From assembly GCA_947168585.1 (NCBI GenBank), contig CAMVMK010000007.1:1-64000 (forward strand): a stretch of 64,000 nucleotides of DNA, written 5' to 3'. The stretch comes from an uncultured Fretibacterium sp. (GTDB taxonomy: Bacteria; Synergistota; Synergistia; Synergistales; Aminobacteriaceae). The first letter of the stretch is position 1, and each line of letters starts with the position of its first letter. The notes below the pieces were generated by a model. The model searched no databases, had not been told where the DNA came from, and saw nothing but the letters and a program-made list of their open reading frames with translations. Below are positions 51,095-60,198 of this stretch, in pieces. A program made the position numbers and the translations under genes.

Positions 51095-52102
51095 ATGAAA
51101 AAATTAATTTTGCTTTTAGTATGTTTAATCGCGCTTTCGAGTTCTGCGTATGCCGCTGAAAAGCCGCAGATTTCAATTTATACTTCAATGTATGAAGATA
51201 TTATTGACGCTATGACTAAGACAATGAAAGAAAAATTCCCTGATTATGATATAGAATTTTTCTACGGCGGTACAGGAACTCTTCAAGCAAAAATCGCCGC
51301 TGAACGCGAAACAAATAAACTCGGCTGCGATATGCTCATGGTAGCTGACCCGTCTTATTCTCTCGAGTTAAAAGCAGCAGGACTTTTACACCCTTATATC
51401 AGCAAAGAAGCTGAAAATATTGCTCTCGAATACGACCCCGAAGGTTACTGGTATCCCGTCAGAAATTTGAACATGGTCTTAGCTTATAATCCCGAAATTT
51501 CTAAAAAAGAAGATCTGCCCAAGTCTTTCAAAGAATTTGCTGAAAATTCTTCGCTTAAGGGATTAATTTCCATGCCCAACCCTTTAACGTCAGGCAGTGC
51601 TCTCGTTGTAATGTCGGCGTTAAAAGACAAATACGGCTATGAATATTTCGATAAATTAGGCCAAAATAAACCTATGGTTGAGTCCGGCTCAGTTGCTCTC
51701 ACAAAATTAGAAACAGGCGAGTGCAAAGTCGTAATGATCCTCGAAGAATCAGTCTTGAAAAAACGCGAAGAAGAAGCAAGTGCTCTTTCAGTAATTTATC
51801 CTGAAGACGGAGTTATCTGCGTTCCGTCGCCGATTATGACGATAGATGACAAATTCAGTGCTCACGGAAATTCAAAAATCTGCGAAGAACTTACAGACTG
51901 GTTTTTATCGCCCGAAGGCCAGAGTTATATCGTAAAAGGCTGGATGCACTCAGTTTTGAAGAACCCGCCCGCAATTCCTTACGACTCAATTAACACGTCT
52001 GAAATAATTAAAAATTCAATGCCGGTTAATTGGGAAAACTGCTTGAAAGACCGCACTGAACTTAGAATGAATTTTGAATCTAAAGTAAAAAATAAAAAAT
52101 AA
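51095..52102 (+). CDS. ABC transporter substrate-binding protein (ferric iron / phosphonate type)
   Basis: A 335-aa periplasmic binding protein with signal peptide (LILLLVCLIALSSSAYA). It fits the FbpA/AfuA-like family 1 extracellular solute-binding proteins: ISIYTSMYEDIIDAMTKTMK, FFYGGTGTLQAKIAAER, ADPSYSLELKAAGLL, MPNPLTSGSALVVMSAL, LSPEGQSYIVKGWMHSVL. Iron-binding tyrosines cannot be pinned down without alignment, so the ligand may be Fe3+ or an aminoethylphosphonate-like compound. CGGAGG precedes the ATG. It is first of a three-gene importer operon with the permease and ATPase. Confidence 0.88.
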   Translation: MKKLILLLVCLIALSSSAYAAEKPQISIYTSMYEDIIDAMTKTMKEKFPDYDIEFFYGGTGTLQAKIAAERETNKLGCDMLMVADPSYSLELKAAGLLHPYISKEAENIALEYDPEGYWYPVRNLNMVLAYNPEISKKEDLPKSFKEFAENSSLKGLISMPNPLTSGSALVVMSALKDKYGYEYFDKLGQNKPMVESGSVALTKLETGECKVVMILEESVLKKREEEASALSVIYPEDGVICVPSPIMTIDDKFSAHGNSKICEELTDWFLSPEGQSYIVKGWMHSVLKNPPAIPYDSINTSEIIKNSMPVNWENCLKDRTELRMNFESKVKNKK

Positions 52103-52109
52103 AAAATAA

Positions 52110-53816
52110 ATGAAGATACAAAAAAATAATTCCTACTTCCCGCTTCCTAATTCCTACTTGAATATAAAGGCTGCATTGATTACCGCAATAGCGGCCTTTT
52201 TGTTAGTCTTTAATGTCTTTCCGATGGGCTATCTTGTTTTCAGGTCATTTTGGGGCGAAAACGGTTTCACTCTTGAAACTTTTGAAAGAATTTACACTTA
52301 CGCTCTAAATTGGAACGCCTTAAAAAATACTTTATTAACTGCCGGATTAGCTATGATTTTCGGCGTTATGATTGCTTTTCCTTTAGCTTGGCTTGTAGGC
52401 AGGACGGATCTTTACGGAAAAAAATTTTTCAGGACTTTATTCGTTATGACTTACATGGTGCCGCCTTATGTCGGTGCTATGGCGTGGCTTAGATTATTAA
52501 ATCCGAGAGTAGGAACTTTGAATGTTTTTTTAGCAAATTTATTCGGGCTCAGTGAAAATCCTTTTAATATTTACACTTTGGGCGGACTGACTTGGGTTTT
52601 AACGACGTTTTATTATCCGTATGCTTTTATAACGATTTCAAGGGCTATGGAAAATATGGATCCGTCGCTCGAAGAAGCCTCGAAAATTTCAGGAGCATCG
52701 CCGCTTAAAACCGTAATGACTGTAACTTTTCCGATTATGCTTCCGTCAATAGTCGCGGCGGGGTTATTAGTTTTTATTTCGGCTGCTTCATGTTACGGAA
52801 TACCCTCGATAATAGGCGCGCCAGGCCAGATTGATACGATAACTACAAGAATTATAGATTATGTTTATGTCGGCTCGTCTGACGGATTAAACGATGCTAC
52901 GGCTCTCGCAGTTTCTTTAATGATAATTGCGAATATAGTTTTGTATGTTTCAACTTTTATCTGCGGAAAAAAACAATATATAACAGTATCGGGAAAATCT
53001 ACGCGCCCTAATATCGTTGAGCTTGGAAAATGGCGCGTCCCTGTAACAATTTTAGTAAGTTTATTTGCTGTTGTTGTTGTTATTATTCCGTTCGCTACGG
53101 TTGCTATGACTTCATTCACTGTAAATTTAGGAAAGCCTTTAACGTCCGCGAATTTTACTACAAAATATTGGAACATTTTATTGACTCGTCCTGCTATCTT
53201 AAAGACCGTGAAAAATAGTTTAATAGCCGCGTCTGCCGCTGCTACAGCAGGAATTATAATTTCTTGCGTCATGGCCTGGCTCTTAACCCGTACTAAAGCA
53301 AAAGGCCGTCATATTCCGGACTTTTTAATAACACTCGGAAGCGGAACTCCGAGCGTAGTAATTGCCTTAGCTTTAATCATGACGATGTCGGGGAAATTCG
53401 GAATAAATATTTACAACACTTTAACTATAATGATAATAGCTTACATGATTAAATATTTATTAATGGGTATGAGGACAGTAGTTTCAGCGATGAGCCAAAT
53501 TCACCCGTCTCTTGAAGAAGCCGCTTTAATTTCGGGGGCTGAATGGCATCGGGGATTTTGGGACGTTACTCTGCCTTTAATTGCTCCGTCTGTCGTTGCG
53601 GGGTGGTTTTTAATTTTCATGCCGAGTTTTTACGAGCTTACAATGTCGACGCTTTTATATTCGACTGATACAAAAACTATAGGCTATGAACTTTATTTTT
53701 CTCAGACTTATAACAGCCAGCAGACCGCAAGCGCAATAGCTACAGGAATTTTAATTTTAGTAATCGCTGTGAACTGGTTATTAAATAAACTCACGAAAGG
53801 AGAATTTTCAATATAA
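52110..53816 (+). CDS. ABC transporter permease, fused two-domain (FbpB-like)
   Basis: A 568-aa inner-membrane protein with 12 membrane segments and two permease cores, each with an EAA loop (LEEASKISGASPLKTVMTV, LEEAALISGAEWHRGFWDV). The track start at ATG 52110 has no ribosome site and its first residues (NSYFPLPNSYLN) are encoded by heptad-repeat copy N. A TTG at 52176 has AAAGG 5 nt upstream and begins MITAIAAFLLVFNVFPMGYL, which is a better N-terminus for a membrane protein. It probably starts there, with the repeat as intergenic DNA. It partners the binding protein upstream and the ATPase directly downstream (adjacent stop and start). Confidence 0.9.
   Translation: MKIQKNNSYFPLPNSYLNIKAALITAIAAFLLVFNVFPMGYLVFRSFWGENGFTLETFERIYTYALNWNALKNTLLTAGLAMIFGVMIAFPLAWLVGRTDLYGKKFFRTLFVMTYMVPPYVGAMAWLRLLNPRVGTLNVFLANLFGLSENPFNIYTLGGLTWVLTTFYYPYAFITISRAMENMDPSLEEASKISGASPLKTVMTVTFPIMLPSIVAAGLLVFISAASCYGIPSIIGAPGQIDTITTRIIDYVYVGSSDGLNDATALAVSLMIIANIVLYVSTFICGKKQYITVSGKSTRPNIVELGKWRVPVTILVSLFAVVVVIIPFATVAMTSFTVNLGKPLTSANFTTKYWNILLTRPAILKTVKNSLIAASAAATAGIIISCVMAWLLTRTKAKGRHIPDFLITLGSGTPSVVIALALIMTMSGKFGINIYNTLTIMIIAYMIKYLLMGMRTVVSAMSQIHPSLEEAALISGAEWHRGFWDVTLPLIAPSVVAGWFLIFMPSFYELTMSTLLYSTDTKTIGYELYFSQTYNSQQTASAIATGILILVIAVNWLLNKLTKGEFSI
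52130..52160. repeat. Heptad-repeat half-element N at the permease 5' end
   Basis: CCTACTTCCCGCTTCCTAAT then TCCTACTTG: the pyrimidine arm of the family, read in frame as SYFPLPNSYL if the ATG at 52110 is used. Confidence 0.8.
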
Positions 53817-54851
53817 ATGGCCTCGATAACTTTAAGCAATATCACAAAATTTTACGGAAAAGTTCAGGTTATAGAAAAATTCAGCGGAGTTTTTAATGAC
53901 CATGAATTTATAACCCTCTTAGGCCCGTCAGGCTGCGGAAAAACTACAATGCTCCGAATGATAGCAGGCTTCGAGAAACCTACGAGCGGCGAAATCAAAA
54001 TTAATGACGAAATTGTGAGCGGCTCGGGAGTTTTTGTCCCTCCTAATCTTCGCGGAATAGGCATGGTCTTTCAGTCTTACGCCGTCTGGCCTCACATGAA
54101 TGTCTTTGATAATGTCGCTTACCCGTTAAAAATTCAGAAAGTTTCGCGTGCTGAAATAAAAAAACGTGTCGAAAATATTTTAGAGGCCGTTCATCTTGCG
54201 CCTTTTATCGAGAGAATGCCGAATGAATTATCGGGCGGTCAGCAGCAGAGAGTTGCACTTGGCCGCGCTTTAGTTTCAAATCCGAGTGTTCTTTTGCTTG
54301 ACGAACCTTTGAGCAATCTTGACGCAAAATTACGTGAAGCTATGCGTTTTGAAATCAAAGAAATTCAAAAAAATTTCGGAATTACTGTAGTCTATGTTAC
54401 TCACGACCAGACCGAAGCAATGGCCATGAGCGACAGAATTATAGTTTTTGATCGCGGAGTAGTTCAGCAGGTCGATACTCCCATGAATATTTATAAAAAT
54501 CCTGCTAATGAATTTGTCGCTGATTTCGTTGGAAAAATTAATTTCATTAACGGCACTGCTTATGAAAATTTCATAGAATTTCAAGGCGGCCAAAAAATGA
54601 ATTACAACGGAGATAAACGCGGCTCAGTTGTTGTTGCTGTAAGACCCGAAAATATTTTAATTAACCGTGAGCGAGGAATATTAAAATCTAAAATTTTACA
54701 GTCTTATTATTTGGGCGATATTAATGACTGCCGCGTCGACATTGACGGAACTATTTTCAGAGTTACCGCTCCGGGCAAAACTTACGGCGGATTTTCTAAC
54801 GGCTCTGAAGTTTTTTTAGATTTCGATGAATATTTAGTCTTTCAAAAATGA
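53817..54851 (+). CDS. ABC transporter ATP-binding protein with TOBE domain (FbpC-like)
   Basis: A 344-aa ATPase of the CUT1/ferric-iron class. Walker A GPSGCGKTTMLRMIAGFEKP, Q-loop FQSYAVWPHM, signature LSGGQQQRVALGRAL, Walker B VLLLDEPLSNLDAKLRE, switch VTHDQTEAMAMSDRI. A C-terminal TOBE-type region (VVVAVRPENILINRERG, SKILQSYYLGDINDCRVDI) follows at about 270-340. AAAGGAG sits 11 nt upstream inside the permease gene and the start follows the permease stop directly. It energises the importer formed with the two preceding genes. Confidence 0.93.
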   Translation: MASITLSNITKFYGKVQVIEKFSGVFNDHEFITLLGPSGCGKTTMLRMIAGFEKPTSGEIKINDEIVSGSGVFVPPNLRGIGMVFQSYAVWPHMNVFDNVAYPLKIQKVSRAEIKKRVENILEAVHLAPFIERMPNELSGGQQQRVALGRALVSNPSVLLLDEPLSNLDAKLREAMRFEIKEIQKNFGITVVYVTHDQTEAMAMSDRIIVFDRGVVQQVDTPMNIYKNPANEFVADFVGKINFINGTAYENFIEFQGGQKMNYNGDKRGSVVVAVRPENILINRERGILKSKILQSYYLGDINDCRVDIDGTIFRVTAPGKTYGGFSNGSEVFLDFDEYLVFQK

Positions 54852-54863
54852 TATAGTCTTAAG

Positions 54864-54916
54864 CCTCCGTGAATTTCGCTTAATGTTATAATTTTCAGCG
54901 TTAAATTTAACGGAGG
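54864..54916 (+). promoter_or_regulatory. Inverted repeat that can mask the NSS gene ribosome site
   Basis: CCTCCGT (54864-54870) is the exact complement of ACGGAGG (54910-54916), the Shine-Dalgarno region of the next gene. The promoter for that gene lies between the two arms, so only read-through mRNA from the ABC operon would contain both. Confidence 0.55.
54884..54892 (+). promoter_or_regulatory. Extended -10 promoter for the first NSS symporter
   Basis: TGTTATAAT (TATAAT at 54887-54892), 32 bp before the ATG; no strong -35. Confidence 0.5.
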
Positions 54917-54924
54917 TGTTTTTT

Positions 54925-56307
54925 ATGCCTGAAAATAATTCAAGAGAAACTTTCGCAAGCCGCTTGGGCTTTATATTTTTGTCTGCAGGCTGTGCGATAG
55001 GTCTCGGAAATGTCTGGCGCTTTCCATTTATAACAGGTCAGTATGGAGGCGCGGCTTTTGTTTTAATTTATATTTTGTTCTTATTATTATTTGCTATGCC
55101 GATCATGGTCATGGAGTTTGCAGTAGGCCGTGCTTCACAGCAAAGTGTTTCGCGTTCGTTCGCGGTTCTTCAGCCGAAAAATAAAATCTGGTCTTTATGG
55201 GGCTATGCAGGCTGGATAGGGAACTGTCTTTTGATGATGTTCTACACGACTGTAACGGGCTGGATGATTTCTTACACTTATTATTCAGCCGCAGGAACTT
55301 TTGAGGCACTTGACACTGAAGCAGTCGGAGGCTTTTTCAACGCTCTTCTTGACGATCCGAAAGAATTAGCTTTATGGATGGCAATAGCAGTTTTAATCGG
55401 AGCGTCTATCTGCTGGGCAGGACTTAGAAACGGCGTTGAAAGAATTACAAAAATCATGATGTTCGGAATGTTAATTATCATGATTGCTCTTGCTATCCGT
55501 TCAGTAACTCTTGAGGGAGCAGAAAAAGGACTTGAATTTTATCTCAAACCCGATTTTAATAAGTTAGTCTCTCAGGGTCTCGGTACAACTTTATACGCGG
55601 CATTAGGCCAAGCATTTTTTACTTTAAGTTTAGGTATCGGCTCAATGGCGATTTTCGGAAGCTATATCGGAAAAGACAGAAGCCTTTTCGGCGAGAGTAT
55701 TTTAGTAACCAGCCTCGATACGTTTGTAGCTTTGACTGCAGGATTAATAATTTTCCCGGCGTGTTTTGCTTACGGCGTAAATCCCGGAGCAGGTCCCGGA
55801 TTAATTTTCGTAACGTTGCCGAATATGTTTAACAAAATGCCTAACGGTCAAATTTGGGGAACATTATTCTTTTTATTTATGAGTTTTGCGGCGCTCTCGA
55901 CAGTTGTAGCAGTTTTTGAAACTATCGTAGCGTGCTTCATGGACGCTTGGCACTGGTCAAGACATAAATCAACGCTTGTAATGGCGGTTTTAGTTTTCGT
56001 GTTCTCAATTCCCTGCGTCTTAGGCTTCAATCTTTGGAAAACTTTTGAGCCTCTTGGAGCGGGCACAGGAGTTTTAGACCTCGAAGACTTCATAGTCAGC
56101 AACAATTTACTTCCGATAGGCTCAGTAATTTATTTATTATTCTGCGTTACCCGCTACGGCTGGGGCTGGGATAAATTCGTTGCCGAAGCAGATTTAGGAA
56201 CGGGCTTAAAATTCCCGAAAATTCTCCGCGCCTACTTTACTTACGTAGTGCCCGTAATAATGTTGATAATAATTTTTGTCGGATATTACCAGACTTTTAA
56301 TAAGTAG
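54925..56307 (+). CDS. Sodium-dependent transporter, NSS (SNF) family, copy 1
   Basis: A 460-aa Na+-coupled amino-acid-type symporter (LeuT fold) with 11-12 membrane helices. The helix-1 sodium and substrate site is clear (AGCAIGLGNVWRFPFITGQY), followed by FAMPIMVMEFAVGRASQQSV and, in helix 6, AALGQAFFTLSLGIGSMAIF; helix 8 has FLFMSFAALSTVVAVFE. The start is moved to ATG 54925, since the track start GTG 54916 overlaps the CGGAGG ribosome site. Substrate unknown; tryptophan-, tyrosine- or branched-chain-type amino acids are typical. It is followed 15 nt later by a close paralogue. Confidence 0.94.
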   Translation: MPENNSRETFASRLGFIFLSAGCAIGLGNVWRFPFITGQYGGAAFVLIYILFLLLFAMPIMVMEFAVGRASQQSVSRSFAVLQPKNKIWSLWGYAGWIGNCLLMMFYTTVTGWMISYTYYSAAGTFEALDTEAVGGFFNALLDDPKELALWMAIAVLIGASICWAGLRNGVERITKIMMFGMLIIMIALAIRSVTLEGAEKGLEFYLKPDFNKLVSQGLGTTLYAALGQAFFTLSLGIGSMAIFGSYIGKDRSLFGESILVTSLDTFVALTAGLIIFPACFAYGVNPGAGPGLIFVTLPNMFNKMPNGQIWGTLFFLFMSFAALSTVVAVFETIVACFMDAWHWSRHKSTLVMAVLVFVFSIPCVLGFNLWKTFEPLGAGTGVLDLEDFIVSNNLLPIGSVIYLLFCVTRYGWGWDKFVAEADLGTGLKFPKILRAYFTYVVPVIMLIIIFVGYYQTFNK

Positions 56308-56322
56308 TAAGGAGTTTTTTCA

Positions 56323-57705
56323 ATGAGTGAGTTAAAATCCCGCGAAACTTTAGGGAGCCGCTTAGGATTTATATTTTTGTCGGCGGGCTGTGCTATAGGT
56401 CTCGGCAACGTCTGGAGATTTCCGTTTATAACAGGTCAGTACGGCGGAGCGTTTTTTGTTTTAATTTACGTTTTATTTTTGTTATTTTTTGCTCTGCCGA
56501 TTTTAGTAATGGAATTTGCTGTAGGCCGAGCCTCTCAGAGAAGTGTGAGCGAAAGTTTCAAAGTTCTTGCACCGAATAAAAGCAAAATCTGGTCATTATG
56601 GGGTTATGCAGGCTGGATAGGCTGCTGCCTCTTAATGATGTATTACACAGTCGTAGCAGGCTGGATGGTAGCTTATACTTTTTACTCTGCTTCAGGAATG
56701 TTAGACGGCCTTACGCCCGAACAGGTCGGAGGAGTTTTCGGCAATTTAGTTTCAGACCCTGAAAGAACTGCTCTTTGGCTCTACGCTGCTGTCTCGATAG
56801 GTTTCATAGTCTGCTGCTCAGGCTTAAGGAGCGGAGTCGAACGCGTAACTAAAATCATGATGGCCGGACTTTTAGTCATAATGATTGCTCTTGCTGTACG
56901 TTCTGTAACTCTCGAAGGCTCAGAAAAAGGTTTAAGTTTTTATCTCAAACCTAATTTTGAAAATCTCACGGCCAAAGGCTTTTGGACGAGTGTTTATGCG
57001 GCATTAGGACAGTCATTTTTTACTTTAGGTTTAGGAGTAGGCTCAATGGCGATTTTCGGAAGCTACATAAGCAAAGAAAAATCTTTAATGGGCGAGAGTT
57101 TAATAGTTACAGTTTTAGATACGTTTGTAGCTTTGACGGCAGGATTAATAATTTTCCCGGCGTGTTTTGCTTACGGAATAAATCCCGGAGCAGGGCCAGG
57201 CTTAATTTTCGTTACTCTTCCCAATATGTTTAACTCAATGCCTAACGGAAGAATTTGGGGTACATTATTTTTCTTGTTCATGAGTTTTGCGGCACTCTCG
57301 ACAGTTATAGCGGTCTTTGAAAATATTATCGCTTGTTTCATGGACAGACTCGGCTGGACGAGATTACGAGCCTCAATAGTAACCTGCGTAGGAATTTTTA
57401 TTCTCTCGCTTCCTTGCGCATTCGGTTTTAATATTTGGGAAAGCTTCATGCCTTTCGGAGAAGGATCAAATGTTCTTGACTTAGAAGACTTTATTTTGAG
57501 CAATAATATTTTACCGATTGGAACGATAATTTATTTGTTATTCTGCACGACCCGTTACGGCTGGGGCTGGGATAATTTTATAAAAGAAGTCGACGAGGGC
57601 ACCGGCTTGAAATTCCCGAAATTTTTGCGCGTTTATTTAACTTACGTTGCGCCTGTAATAATGTTAATAATTTTTATTGCGGGCTATTGGGAAAAATTTA
57701 ATTAA
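56323..57705 (+). CDS. Sodium-dependent transporter, NSS family, copy 2
   Basis: A 460-aa paralogue of the preceding symporter, very similar along its whole length (GCAIGLGNVWRFPFITGQYG, AALGQSFFTLGLGVGSMAIF, FLFMSFAALSTVIAVFENII, RYGWGWDNFIKEVDEGTGLK). Differences cluster in loops and in the second helix pair (SGMLDGLTPEQVGGVFGNLV), so the two may have separate substrates. GTAAGGAG precedes the ATG. Tandem duplication of NSS genes is common in amino-acid-fermenting anaerobes. The promoter for the next gene lies just after its stop. Confidence 0.94.
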   Translation: MSELKSRETLGSRLGFIFLSAGCAIGLGNVWRFPFITGQYGGAFFVLIYVLFLLFFALPILVMEFAVGRASQRSVSESFKVLAPNKSKIWSLWGYAGWIGCCLLMMYYTVVAGWMVAYTFYSASGMLDGLTPEQVGGVFGNLVSDPERTALWLYAAVSIGFIVCCSGLRSGVERVTKIMMAGLLVIMIALAVRSVTLEGSEKGLSFYLKPNFENLTAKGFWTSVYAALGQSFFTLGLGVGSMAIFGSYISKEKSLMGESLIVTVLDTFVALTAGLIIFPACFAYGINPGAGPGLIFVTLPNMFNSMPNGRIWGTLFFLFMSFAALSTVIAVFENIIACFMDRLGWTRLRASIVTCVGIFILSLPCAFGFNIWESFMPFGEGSNVLDLEDFILSNNILPIGTIIYLLFCTTRYGWGWDNFIKEVDEGTGLKFPKFLRVYLTYVAPVIMLIIFIAGYWEKFN

Positions 57706-57712
57706 GCTATTA

Positions 57713-57721
57713 TGCTATAAT
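57713..57721 (+). promoter_or_regulatory. Extended -10 promoter for rubredoxin
   Basis: TGCTATAAT (TATAAT 57716-57721), 35 bp before the rubredoxin ATG and just after the NSS stop. Confidence 0.55.
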
Positions 57722-57755
57722 TAGCGAAAATTTAACGAGGGAGGTTTGAAAAAAA

Positions 57756-57914
57756 ATGACAAAATATGTCTGCACAGTATGCGGTTATGTTTATGATCCT
57801 GAGGTCGGCGATCCTGACAACGGAATAGCCCCCGGCACACCTTGGGAACAAGTCCCTGAAGATTGGGTTTGTCCGTTATGCGCAGTTGGAAAGGATATGT
57901 TCGAGGCTCAATAA
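57756..57914 (+). CDS. Rubredoxin (absent from the ORF track)
   Basis: A 52-aa iron protein with the four cysteine ligands in the two classical knuckles: [20 protein letters not shown] and [15 protein letters not shown]. Aromatic core residues (Tyr, Trp in [10 protein letters not shown]) are also in place. It carries single electrons, often to superoxide reductase, rubrerythrin or an oxidase for oxygen protection in anaerobes. It has a strong GAGGGAGG ribosome site 11 nt before the ATG and its own promoter. The ORF track missed it because of size. Confidence 0.97.
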   Translation: MTKYVCTVCGYVYDPEVGDPDNGIAPGTPWEQVPEDWVCPLCAVGKDMFEAQ

Positions 57915-57956
57915 AAAAGAGTCTTTTTGAAATTTAGAAAATAAAATAGAAAAATT

Positions 57957-57988
57957 AAACGAGGAGTTTTTATAACTTCTCGTTTTTA
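57957..57988. terminator. Terminator between rubredoxin and recD2
   Basis: AAACGAGGAGTT (57957-57968) pairs with AACTTCTCGTTT (57974-57985) over 12 bp with one G-T pair, followed by T-rich sequence. It lies between convergent genes. Confidence 0.85.
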
Positions 57989-57994
57989 GTTTTT

Positions 57995-60193
57995 TTAGTA
58001 TTCGTCTTCAGCTTCTCTGAAAAGATTTTTTAATTTTGTAATTAAATCCGTGTTTCGTTCCTGAATTTTATTATTTTTTTTAGCATAGAACACAGCGCGC
58101 ATTTCGCCGACAAGAATTAAACCTTTTTTGGCTCTCGTTACTCCGGTATAAAGCAAATTTCTTTGAAGCATAATAAAATGGCTCATCATCATTGGTATGA
58201 TTACATAAGGGAACTCGCTGCCCTGCGATTTATGAATTGTTGTTGCATAAGCTAAAACAATTTCGTCAAGTTCTTCGCGCTCATAAACTACATTATTCTC
58301 ATCATCGAAAATAACTGAAATAGCACCGCTGTTTGTGTCTATCTGGGAAATAAAACCGATGTCGCCGTTGAAAACTCCTTTTTCATAATTGTTTCGGATC
58401 TGCATGACTTTATCTCTGACACGAAATTCTGTATCGCCGTAACGTATTGAAACATTGCCGGGATTTAAGGCATTTTGAAGTCTTGCATTTAATACAGCAG
58501 TCCCGATAACGCCGCGCCTCATCGGTGAAAGAACCTGAATATCAACGGGATTAATTTTATATTTCTCCGGCAGAATTTCAGAGCATAAATTTACAATTAA
58601 ATCCGCAGCTTTTTCCGGTTCTCCTTCTTCCAAGAATACAAAATCAGACTCATCAAAATTTTTATAATTGAGTTCAATAAAGCCGTCATTATTAATTCTG
58701 TGAGCGTTCGTGATAATTTTGCTTGTCTGAGCCTGACGGAAAATTTTATCGAGTTTAACGAACGGAACAACACCCGACTCTAAAATATCGGACAAAACTT
58801 TTCCCGCTCCTACGCTCGGAAGCTGATCGACATCTCCGACTAAAATTAAAGTCATATTTTCGGGAATTGCTTTTAATAAACTATTCATCAATAAAATATC
58901 AATCATCGAACATTCATCGACAATCAAAACATCGCCCTCGAGCGGATTATCTTCATTGCGTCCGAAACCTGCAGGCGGACGGGCCTCGAGCAGTCTGTGA
59001 ATAGTTTTTGCCGTCATTTTTGTAACTTCGGACATTCTTTTAGCCGCTCTTCCTGTAGGTGCAGCGAGTAAAACTCTTGCTCCGGCCTGTCTGTAAGCAC
59101 TTATAATTCCTAAAGTTGTTGTAGTTTTACCTGTACCGGGACCGCCCGTCAATACCAAAACTTTATTTTTAACAGCCGCTTTGATTGCTTCGATTTGTTC
59201 ATGAGCGTAACGGATACCGTAAGGAGCAATATAACTTACGTCATCATCATCAAGATCATCGAAATAACCACGCGACCCGCAAATTAATTTTACAAGTTTT
59301 CGCGCCGTTCCAAGTTCGGAATAATAATACAACGGAAGATAAATTGCCGTTTTTGAGCCGAAATCTGCTTCCGCGTCGAAAATTTCTTCTTGGATAATAT
59401 CTTTACCGTACACCATTTTTTTAATGACGGGAGTTAATAAAGTTTTATCAATTTCAAGCAGTTCAGCAGCCTTTTCTATCAAAACATCTATGAACGAAAA
59501 ACAATGTCCGTCATCAGACATTTTATTGAGAGTGTATAAAATTCCGCAGCGTATTCTGTCGTAATTTTCTTTTGTGAAGCCTAATTTAGCGGCCATAATG
59601 TCGGCAGTTTTGAAGCCTACGCCCCAAATTTCGTCAGCTAATTTATAAGGATTTTCCTTTAGAACTTTGACCGAGTCTGCACCGTAATAATTATAAATTT
59701 TTGTTGCAAGAGCAGTTGTTGCGCCGTAACTCTGCAGGAAAGCCATAATTTTATTAATTTCTCTGTTGCTGTCCCAGCTTTCTTGGATTAATTTTAGGCG
59801 TTTTTCCGTCATTCCTTTAACTTCAAGGAGTTTATTAATTTTTTTGTCTAAAATATCAAAAGTTTTTTTGCCGAACTGTTCTACAATTCTTTCCGCAAAA
59901 GTTTCTCCGATACCTTTAATTTTTCCGGCAAGATATTTTTTCATGCCTTCGGGAGTAGTCGGGAGTTTTTCCTCAAAACTTTCAAAATTAAACTGCATTC
60001 CAAATTTCGGGTGCATTACCCATTTCCCGCCGAACTCTATTAAACTTCCGAGCGACGGTTCAGTCATACAGCCTACTACGGTTATGCGCTCTTTAGATTT
60101 TCCTTTTCTGCATTTTAAGACAGAATAGCCGTTATCTTCGTTTCTAAAAGTAATTACTTCAACTACACACTCAATTTTTTCAAGATCTGCCAT
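57995..60193 (-). CDS. recD2: RecD2-type ATP-dependent DNA helicase
   Basis: A 732-aa SF1B 5'-3' helicase of the RecD2 class, which works without RecBC. The N-terminus has the OB-like and helix-hairpin-helix region (GIGETFAERIVEQFGKKT, VKGMTEKRLKLIQESW, NPYKLADEIWGVGFKTADIM). Helicase motifs: I LTGGPGTGKTTTTLG, II VLIVDECSMIDILLMN, III ILVGDVDQLPSVGAG, IV-VI IFRQAQTSKIITNAHRIN, VLSPMRRGVIGT, ATTIHKSQGSEFPYVIIP, LLYTGVTRAKKGLILVG. It would act in repair of replication-blocking damage. It is 5 nt downstream of mtnA, in one operon. Confidence 0.95.
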   Translation of the reverse strand: MADLEKIECVVEVITFRNEDNGYSVLKCRKGKSKERITVVGCMTEPSLGSLIEFGGKWVMHPKFGMQFNFESFEEKLPTTPEGMKKYLAGKIKGIGETFAERIVEQFGKKTFDILDKKINKLLEVKGMTEKRLKLIQESWDSNREINKIMAFLQSYGATTALATKIYNYYGADSVKVLKENPYKLADEIWGVGFKTADIMAAKLGFTKENYDRIRCGILYTLNKMSDDGHCFSFIDVLIEKAAELLEIDKTLLTPVIKKMVYGKDIIQEEIFDAEADFGSKTAIYLPLYYYSELGTARKLVKLICGSRGYFDDLDDDDVSYIAPYGIRYAHEQIEAIKAAVKNKVLVLTGGPGTGKTTTTLGIISAYRQAGARVLLAAPTGRAAKRMSEVTKMTAKTIHRLLEARPPAGFGRNEDNPLEGDVLIVDECSMIDILLMNSLLKAIPENMTLILVGDVDQLPSVGAGKVLSDILESGVVPFVKLDKIFRQAQTSKIITNAHRINNDGFIELNYKNFDESDFVFLEEGEPEKAADLIVNLCSEILPEKYKINPVDIQVLSPMRRGVIGTAVLNARLQNALNPGNVSIRYGDTEFRVRDKVMQIRNNYEKGVFNGDIGFISQIDTNSGAISVIFDDENNVVYEREELDEIVLAYATTIHKSQGSEFPYVIIPMMMSHFIMLQRNLLYTGVTRAKKGLILVGEMRAVFYAKKNNKIQERNTDLITKLKNLFREAEDEY

Positions 60194-60198
60194 TAAAT

